Assembly (NCBI GenBank): GCA_031262125.1
Contig: JAISII010000020.1
Coordinates: 1 to 6,531, forward strand
Source of the DNA: Oscillospiraceae bacterium
GTDB lineage: Bacteria > Bacillota > Clostridia > Oscillospirales > Acutalibacteraceae
Reading direction: 5' to 3'
DNA: 6,531 nt
Part shown: piece after piece, positions 1 to 3,741 of the stretch
How the letters are laid out: every line of letters starts with the position of its first letter
Numbering within the stretch: the first letter of the stretch is position 1
Translations under genes and position numbers: made by a program
The notes under the pieces: model-generated
Database searches by the model: none
Seen by the model: only the letters and a program-made list of their open reading frames with translations
What the model was told of the DNA's origin: nothing

Positions 1-300
1 AACTGGCTTGTGGCACGTGGCAATATACCCAGCTTTTGCACCGCCTGCTACCGAGAGGGACGCACGGGCGACCGCTTTATGGCACTGGTTAAAAGCGGGC
101 AAATTGCAAACTGCTGCCAGCCCAACGCACTAATGACTTTAAAAGAATATCTTGAAGATTACGCCTCGCCCCAAACAAAAGCATTGGGCGACAAGCTTAT
201 TGAAAAAGAAGTTTTAAACATACCAAACCCCAAAACACGCAATTTGGTTTTGCAAAATTTGCAAAATATTGCAAATGGGCAGCGGGATTTTAGGTTGTAA
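1..300 (+). CDS. hydG: HydG, [FeFe]-hydrogenase H-cluster radical SAM maturase (C-terminal fragment)
   Basis: This is the last 99 codons of a gene that enters the window in frame, ending at TAA. HydG is a radical SAM enzyme that cleaves tyrosine to supply CO and cyanide on an Fe-Cys synthon for the hydrogenase H-cluster. The C-terminal auxiliary-cluster motif CX2CX22C is directly visible: Cys codons at 37 and 46, then the second Cys of the NCC stretch at 115. The surrounding text (SFCTACYREGRTGDRFM, QIANCCQPNALMTLKEYL) is characteristic of HydG. The N-terminal radical SAM domain lies outside the window. Full-length HydG is about 470 residues, so only roughly the last fifth is seen. The first in-frame GTG (10) is internal, not a start. 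hydF follows on the same strand after a long repeat-filled spacer, consistent with a maturation gene cluster. Confidence 0.95.
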   Translation, partial: NWLVARGNIPSFCTACYREGRTGDRFMALVKSGQIANCCQPNALMTLKEYLEDYASPQTKALGDKLIEKEVLNIPNPKTRNLVLQNLQNIANGQRDFRL

Positions 301-434
301 AAATTTTTATAAACCACCCGGAGCAAAAAATTCTCAACACAAACCACCCCGTCTTCTCTGCTCAATCTAAAAATATTTTTATTTTTTTAGGTTTAATAAA
401 AAATAATTTTGTTTTTTTACTTAGGGAGCAGCCA

Positions 435-450
435 CCCCTCCCCGGAGGGG
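435..450. repeat. G/C-rich palindromic hairpin
   Basis: CCCCTCC (435-441) and GGAGGGG (444-450) are exact inverted repeats with only CC between them, so an RNA hairpin would form with about six pairs and a 4-nt loop. No T-run follows on either strand, so it is not a classical terminator. It resembles palindromes dispersed in many clostridial intergenic regions (from memory, not searched). Just outside it GAGCAG (426-431) can pair with CTGCTC (358-363), enclosing the A/T-rich tract. Confidence 0.55.
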
Positions 451-514
451 AATATTCGCACACACAATAGACTGATTGCAAACCGCAAGGTTATCTCCCC
501 ATGTCGGCTTCACC

Positions 515-549
515 TTCAAGAGGCAAGAGGTCAGAGGCAAGAAGCAAGA
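515..549 (-). repeat. Heptamer tandem array (5 units, inverted orientation)
   Basis: Five consecutive 7-base units, each ending in AGA on the plus strand (TCT first on the minus strand), occupy 515-521, 522-528, 529-535, 536-542 and 543-549. Two units are identical (GGCAAGA) and the others are close variants. The strict 7-base phase is seen directly. It matches the phase and TCT anchor of the arrays at 633-660 and 2167-2201. Confidence 0.7.
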
Positions 550-567
550 ATTTCTTTTTTCTCCCCC

Positions 568-610
568 TGTCGGCGTTGCCGACATCCCCCTCTAAGAGGG
601 AGACTTTTTT
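568..610 (+). terminator. Terminator-like palindromic repeat, plus orientation
   Basis: Two successive hairpins end in a T-run. The first has arms TGTCGGC (568-574) and GCCGACA (578-584) around GTT. The second has arms CCCTC (588-592) and GAGGG (596-600) around TAA. AGAC and six T (605-610) follow. The layout fits a Rho-independent terminator for transcripts coming from hydG. The same two-hairpin design recurs on the minus strand at 2234-2277, so this is a repeated element and not a one-off terminator. It sits upstream of hydF and would limit read-through from hydG. Confidence 0.6.
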
Positions 611-632
611 GCAAGTGCGATTTTAAAAAATT

Positions 633-660
633 TCTGCATTCTGCATTCTTATTTCTAATT
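633..660 (+). repeat. Heptamer tandem array (4 units)
   Basis: Four 7-base units starting with TCT occupy 633-639, 640-646, 647-653 and 654-660. The first two are identical (TCTGCAT). A degenerate fifth unit, TGTTAAC (661-667), runs directly into the hydF ribosome binding site AAGGAG (668-673). The array is in the opposite orientation to the one at 515-549, so the two flank the terminator-like element as an inverted pair. Confidence 0.65.
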
Positions 661-682
661 TGTTAACAAGGAGCAAACCAAA

Positions 683-1993
683 ATGTCATTAAACTCAACA
701 CCAAAATCCGACCGCATTCATATAGGAATTTTCGGGCGACGTAACGCAGGGAAATCCAGCTTGATAAACGCAATTACAGGGCAGCCGATGGCGATAGTTT
801 CGGACATTAAGGGCACAACCACCGACCCTGTTTCTAAAGCTATGGAAATTTTGCCGATGGGTCCCGTTTTAATTACCGACACACCGGGTATGGACGACGA
901 CAGCGAGCTTGGTGCGGCACGCATTGCAAAAGCAGTGCAGGTGCTTAACAAAACCGACATTTGCGTGCTGGTGGTTGATGCAGGTTGCCCGCTCAGCGAC
1001 GAGGAATCGGAGCTTATTGACAAATTTAGGGCAAAGGGTTTGCCCTTTATTGTGGCGGCGAATAAGTCCGATTTATACGGCACGGCTTGCAGCACGGGCA
1101 TTGATAATAATACTGCGGCAGAAGACACCGCCGCCCCCGTTAACGACACCGGCATTACCCACGGGCATCCGAAAACCGACAGCCTTTGGCAATCGCTTAA
1201 AGACCGTTTGCCCTCAGCCGAAAACCTTATTTATGTTAGTGCAAAAACGGGCGAAAACATTTTTGAGCTTAAAGAGCTTATTGCAAAGCAAATTGTCGAG
1301 CGTGAGAAGTTCCCCATTTTAAAAGATTTAATTGCCCCGGGTGACAACGTGGTTTTGGTAATACCCATAGATTCCGCCGCACCAAAGGGGAGAATTATTC
1401 TGCCCCAACAACAGGCACTGCGTGAGGTGCTGGACGCCGGTGCGGTTGCTATAGTAACCAGAGAAACCGAGCTTGCCGCCGCACTAAACGGCTTGCAAAA
1501 ACCGCCGACTTTGGTCGTAACCGACAGTCAGGCGTTTGGGCTGGTTTCTAAAATCGTGCCGGAGGATGTGCCTCTTACCGGGTTTTCGGTGCTGTTTGCA
1601 CGGCACAAGGGCGATTTACGCCGCCTGTATGAGGACGTTAAAGTGTTAGACACTTTAAAAGAGGGCGACACAGTTTTAATTTCCGAAGGCTGCACACACC
1701 ACCGCCAATGCGACGACATAGGCACGGTTAAAATGCCCGCCTGGATTAAAAAATATACCGGCATAGACAACCTTAATTTTGAATTTACGAGCGGCACCGA
1801 CTTCCCCGAAAATTTAAGCAACTGCAAGCTTGTTGTGCATTGCGGCGGCTGTATGCTTAACGAGCGGGAAATGAAATACCGCATCTCCACTGCCAAAGCA
1901 CAAAACACGCCCATTGTTAACTACGGCATTATAATAGCCTATATGAACGGGATTTTAGACCGTGCGGTTGCCCCTTTTAAGGGTAATTTTTGA
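683..1993 (+). CDS. hydF: HydF, [FeFe]-hydrogenase H-cluster maturation GTPase
   Basis: HydF is the scaffold GTPase on which the 2Fe subcluster of the H-cluster is assembled and from which it is passed to HydA. The GTPase motifs are all present: P-loop GRRNAGKS (18-25), G2 in GTTTDP (44-49), DTPG (66-69), NKSD (127-130) and SAK (186-188). The C-terminal iron-sulfur site fits the family pattern CxHx(46-53)HCxxC exactly: C337, H339, then H386, C387 and C390, with 46 residues between the histidines. Start: ATG 683 follows AAGGAG (668-673) with 9 nt spacing. At 436 residues it is longer than the roughly 400-410 usual for the family. The excess sits between G4 and G5, at about residues 133-166, and is Thr/Ala/Asp/Asn-rich. 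It lies downstream of hydG, its functional partner, but a terminator-like element separates them. Confidence 0.96.
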   Translation: MSLNSTPKSDRIHIGIFGRRNAGKSSLINAITGQPMAIVSDIKGTTTDPVSKAMEILPMGPVLITDTPGMDDDSELGAARIAKAVQVLNKTDICVLVVDAGCPLSDEESELIDKFRAKGLPFIVAANKSDLYGTACSTGIDNNTAAEDTAAPVNDTGITHGHPKTDSLWQSLKDRLPSAENLIYVSAKTGENIFELKELIAKQIVEREKFPILKDLIAPGDNVVLVIPIDSAAPKGRIILPQQQALREVLDAGAVAIVTRETELAAALNGLQKPPTLVVTDSQAFGLVSKIVPEDVPLTGFSVLFARHKGDLRRLYEDVKVLDTLKEGDTVLISEGCTHHRQCDDIGTVKMPAWIKKYTGIDNLNFEFTSGTDFPENLSNCKLVVHCGGCMLNEREMKYRISTAKAQNTPIVNYGIIIAYMNGILDRAVAPFKGNF

Positions 1994-1996
1994 TGT

Positions 1997-2014
1997 AAAA
2001 AAGAGTTCTTTTTT
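1997..2014 (+). terminator. Possible weak terminator after hydF
   Basis: AAAAAAGA (1997-2004) and TCTTTTTT (2007-2014) are inverted repeats starting four bases after the hydF stop codon. The stem is almost entirely A/T and the T-run is part of the stem, so it would be a weak terminator at best. It could act in both directions. Confidence 0.3.
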
Positions 2015-2024
2015 CTCCTTCCGT

Positions 2025-2163
2025 CAGAGCTACGCTCTGCCACCTCCTCGTCGCAACTCGCCCTTTTGAGCTTGTTTTTGCACTTTGTGCAAAAAGCTAC
2101 GCTTTACGGTTGGTTGCTCCTCTTTGCAAAATGAAACATTTTGCAAGCAGCGGCTACGCCGCT
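2025..2163. repeat. Cluster of five perfect triloop hairpins
   Basis: Five exact inverted repeats, each with a 3-base loop, lie within 139 bases. They are CAGAGC/TAC/GCTCTG (2025-2039); TTTTTGCAC with loop TTT and its complement (2075-2095); AAAGC/TAC/GCTTT (2093-2105, sharing three bases with the previous one); TTGCAAAATG with loop AAA and its complement (2124-2146); and AGCGGC/TAC/GCCGCT (2149-2163). Three of the loops are TAC inside the same GCTACGC core, which points to a repeated element family. Function unknown. Confidence 0.7.
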
Positions 2164-2166
2164 ATA

Positions 2167-2201
2167 TCTAACCTCTAACATCTGATTTCTGACATCTGGT
2201 G
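2167..2201 (+). repeat. Heptamer tandem array (5 units)
   Basis: Five 7-base units, all starting with TCT, occupy 2167-2173, 2174-2180, 2181-2187, 2188-2194 and 2195-2201. Examples are TCTAACC, TCTGATT and TCTGACA. The phase is strict. It begins four bases after the last triloop hairpin. Confidence 0.7.
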
Positions 2202-2233
2202 TGGGAGGCTTTGGGGTAAACTAAAAAGCAAGC

Positions 2234-2277
2234 AAAAAAAGTCCCCCTCTTAGAGGGGGAAAATCGGCGAAGCCAAT
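2234..2277 (-). terminator. Rho-independent terminator of pduL, copy of a palindromic repeat
   Basis: Read on the minus strand, 17 bases past the pduL stop, there is a small hairpin (ATTGGC, loop TTC, GCCGAT, 2263-2277) with one G-U pair that only works in minus-strand RNA. It is followed by a strong hairpin with 7-bp arms CCCCCTC and GAGGGGG around TAA (2243-2259), then AC and seven T (2234-2240). This is a textbook terminator. The element is the same type as the one at 568-610, in opposite orientation. Confidence 0.85.
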
Positions 2278-2293
2278 AGGGCGAGAAAAATAA

Positions 2294-2860
2294 CTAAACC
2301 ACAATTTCTCCATAAACTTCGCCCGACAATCCTGCTGCATTTGCTTCATCAGTGTCGAGGTGCATTGCGGGCGAGAAGTTTTTGTTAACCCTAACAACAA
2401 CATCGCCAAATAAAAGAGAACGTGTTTGCGATTTTACGTTAACCGACACAACCTGTTGGTCGGCAACTCCGGCTTGCTCGGCAGACTCCGGCGTCATATG
2501 TATATGGCGTTTTGCGGCAATTACACCGCAGGCTATTTCAATCTCGCCATATGGGCCTGCAATTTTGCAGCCGGGCGCGCCGTCAATGTCGCCGCTTTCT
2601 CTAATTGGGGCGGCAATGCCGATTGAACGGGCATCGGTGAGCGATATTTCTACCTGAGTTGCCGTGCGTGTGGGGCCTAAAATGCTCATATTAAACTCGC
2701 CACGGGGGCCTATAACTCTAACCTTTTGGTCGCTGGCATACTGCCCCGGTTGCGAAAGGTCTTTTTTAACCGTCAAAGCGGCACCCGGCCCAAACAGCTT
2801 TTCTAAATCTTCCTGCGTAACGTGTGCATGGCGTGCAGAAGTTTCTACTAATACATTCAT
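2294..2860 (-). CDS. pduL: PduL-type phosphate propanoyltransferase (phosphotransacylase)
   Basis: PduL reversibly transfers an acyl group between CoA and phosphate (propionyl or acetyl), feeding acetate or propionate kinase for ATP. It is unrelated in fold to Pta. The 188-residue protein shows the duplicated family signatures: SARHAH near the N-terminus (H11, H13), RHIHM (H119, H121) and MHLDTDEANA (H167), the histidines that bind the two zinc ions in this family. It starts directly at the first domain, with no N-terminal encapsulation extension, so a cytosolic enzyme outside a microcompartment is likely. No shell-protein genes are visible. The start ATG (complement of 2858-2860) has GGAGG at 2870-2874, 9 nt upstream. 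It is monocistronic as far as can be seen: its own promoter (2913-2941) lies upstream and a terminator (2234-2277) downstream. It is convergent with hydF and divergent from comF. Confidence 0.93.
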   Translation of the reverse strand: MNVLVETSARHAHVTQEDLEKLFGPGAALTVKKDLSQPGQYASDQKVRVIGPRGEFNMSILGPTRTATQVEISLTDARSIGIAAPIRESGDIDGAPGCKIAGPYGEIEIACGVIAAKRHIHMTPESAEQAGVADQQVVSVNVKSQTRSLLFGDVVVRVNKNFSPAMHLDTDEANAAGLSGEVYGEIVV

Positions 2861-2912
2861 TCTAATTTTCCTCCATATGTTTTTCTAAATTAACTTATTT
2901 AAGCTTTAGTTT

Positions 2913-2941
2913 ATTTTACACCCTCTTGCAAAATTTTGCAA
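2913..2941 (-). promoter_or_regulatory. Candidate sigma-A promoter of pduL
   Basis: On the minus strand, TTGCAA (2936-2941) and TAAAAT (2913-2918) are separated by 17 bases, close to -35/-10 consensus. Transcription would begin near 2906, giving a leader of about 45 bases before the pduL ATG. The -35 box is inside an 18-bp palindrome. Confidence 0.55.
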
Positions 2942-2942
2942 G
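2925..2942. promoter_or_regulatory. 18-bp perfect palindrome, candidate operator
   Basis: CTTGCAAAATTTTGCAAG is exactly self-complementary. It lies in the 121-base divergent gap between pduL and comF and overlaps the -35 and spacer of the inferred pduL promoter. The position and symmetry fit the binding site of a dimeric repressor that could act on both genes. No regulator gene is present in the window. Confidence 0.5.
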
Positions 2943-2981
2943 TAAATATAAGTTTAAAGTTTTAATTATATGGGTAGCTTT

Positions 2982-3653
2982 ATGAAAATCAAAAAATTTT
3001 TCAACAGCATTGCTAATTTGCTTTATCCTCCCGTTTGCCCGTTTTGCGGCAAAAATGCCGACTTTGGCAAACCCACCTGCGACGATTGCACTAACCTGCT
3101 GCAAAACCGCTTTTATGTTACTTCAGCTGCAAAAAATGTTTGCGTATACGCTTTCCCCTATGAAGACGAATACCGCAAGGCTGTGCTTAATATGAAGTTT
3201 TATAAACAGCCCGCCATTGCCGAAAATTTGGGGGTGCTTGCGGCAAACGCAGTTTTGCTTTATGACGGCGAGCTTGCAAAAAACACGCAAATGTGCGTTA
3301 CTGCAGTGCCGCTGCACAAATCAAGCGAGGCAGAAAGAGGGTATAATCAATCAAGGCTTTTGGCAAAATCGGCTGCACGGTTTTTAAATTTTCCATATAA
3401 AGACTTGCTGGTTAAGCACACGCAAAACCGATGCCAGCACTCGCTAAAACGCCACGAACGGGTTATAAATGTGCAAAATGTTTATTCTGCCGCCAAAAAC
3501 GCCGACGTTGCGGGCAAAACCATATTGCTTATCGACGATATTGTAACAACCGGCAGCACGCTGGGCGAGTGTGCAAAGGTGTTGCTTGCAGCCGGAGCGA
3601 AGCGGGTTGTTTGTGCCGCTGTTTGCGGGGTTGAGGAGCTTAGCGAAATATAA
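2982..3653 (+). CDS. comF: ComF family phosphoribosyltransferase-like protein
   Basis: ComF-family proteins are needed for DNA uptake in competent bacteria and are also found widely in non-competent ones, probably in DNA metabolism. The N-terminus carries a zinc-finger-like pair: CPFC (Cys 19 and 22) and CDDC (Cys 33 and 36). RGYNQ is at 119-123 and the QHSLKRHERVINVQNVY block, typical of the family, follows. The phosphoribosyltransferase PRPP-binding loop ILLIDDIVTTGST is at 181-193. At 223 residues it is of ordinary length. I chose ATG 2982, giving MKIKKFF, because GGG (2972-2974) lies 7 bases upstream and family members usually start like this. An in-frame ATG at 2970 would add four residues but has no ribosome binding site. 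It is a lone competence-type gene; no comFA or other com gene adjoins it. Confidence 0.9.
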   Translation: MKIKKFFNSIANLLYPPVCPFCGKNADFGKPTCDDCTNLLQNRFYVTSAAKNVCVYAFPYEDEYRKAVLNMKFYKQPAIAENLGVLAANAVLLYDGELAKNTQMCVTAVPLHKSSEAERGYNQSRLLAKSAARFLNFPYKDLLVKHTQNRCQHSLKRHERVINVQNVYSAAKNADVAGKTILLIDDIVTTGSTLGECAKVLLAAGAKRVVCAAVCGVEELSEI

Positions 3654-3669
3654 AAATTATGTAAATTCG

Positions 3670-3686
3670 TGGCAAAAAGCTTGCCA
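3670..3686. promoter_or_regulatory. Inverted repeat over a -35 box, candidate operator
   Basis: TGGCAA (3670-3675) and TTGCCA (3681-3686) are exact inverted repeats separated by 5 bases. The right arm is the -35 box of the promoter at 3681-3709. There is no T-run, so a comF terminator is unlikely. A repressor site is possible. A further GGCAA sits at 3693-3697. Confidence 0.4.
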
Positions 3687-3709
3687 ACCAGCGGCAAATG
3701 ATGTATACT
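3681..3709 (+). promoter_or_regulatory. Sigma-A-type promoter of the LRR-dockerin gene
   Basis: TTGCCA (3681-3686) and TATACT (3704-3709) lie 17 bases apart, a near-consensus housekeeping promoter. Initiation would be near 3716, about 26 bases before the ATG at 3742. Confidence 0.7.
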
Positions 3710-3741
3710 GCTCGTGATAAAATCTTTTTTTAAGGTGAGTT

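Larger units (their letters stand above)
301..682. other. Repeat-rich spacer between hydG and hydF
   Basis: This is a 382-base gap with no convincing gene. It starts with two copies of AAACCACCC (311-319 and 341-349), followed by a nearly pure A/T tract (about 364-420). A G/C-rich hairpin comes next (435-450), then an inverted heptamer array (515-549), a terminator-like palindromic element (568-610) and a second heptamer array (633-660) that runs up to the hydF ribosome binding site. An open frame at 409-666 crosses all of these repeats, has low-complexity Arg/Cys-rich content and no ribosome binding site, and is not a gene. I see no strong sigma-A promoter between the terminator-like element and hydF, so how hydF is transcribed is unclear. 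Confidence 0.8.
1994..2293. other. Gene-free hairpin-rich region between hydF and pduL
   Basis: Exactly 300 bases lie between the convergent hydF and pduL stops. The stretch holds a weak A/T hairpin just after hydF, a cluster of perfect triloop hairpins (2025-2163), a heptamer array (2167-2201) and the pduL terminator repeat (2234-2277). A 62-codon open frame (2221-2409, minus) overlaps pduL out of frame and is not a gene. Confidence 0.75.

Noticed and set aside
231..276. Direct repeats of TTGCAAA near the hydG 3' end as a regulatory array
   Set aside because: They encode the conserved-looking LQNLQNIAN C-terminus and are explained by codon use for Leu-Gln-Asn and Ile-Ala-Asn.
515..660. CRISPR array
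   Set aside because: Units are 7 bases, contiguous and variable with no spacers; nothing matches a repeat-spacer layout and no cas gene is present.
409..666. 85-codon open frame in the hydG-hydF spacer
   Set aside because: It runs through the G/C hairpin, both heptamer arrays and the terminator-like repeat, has no ribosome binding site, and its product is a translation of repeats.
718..1155. 145-codon minus-strand frame inside hydF
   Set aside because: It is antisense to the GTPase motifs of hydF and has no ribosome binding site or recognisable domain.
2352..2657. 101-codon plus-strand frame over pduL
   Set aside because: It is antisense to the conserved His motifs of PduL; shadow frame only.
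2970..2981. Upstream ATG for comF
   Set aside because: It adds only four residues and has no ribosome binding site; ATG 2982 has a weak GGG at proper spacing and gives a typical ComF N-terminus.
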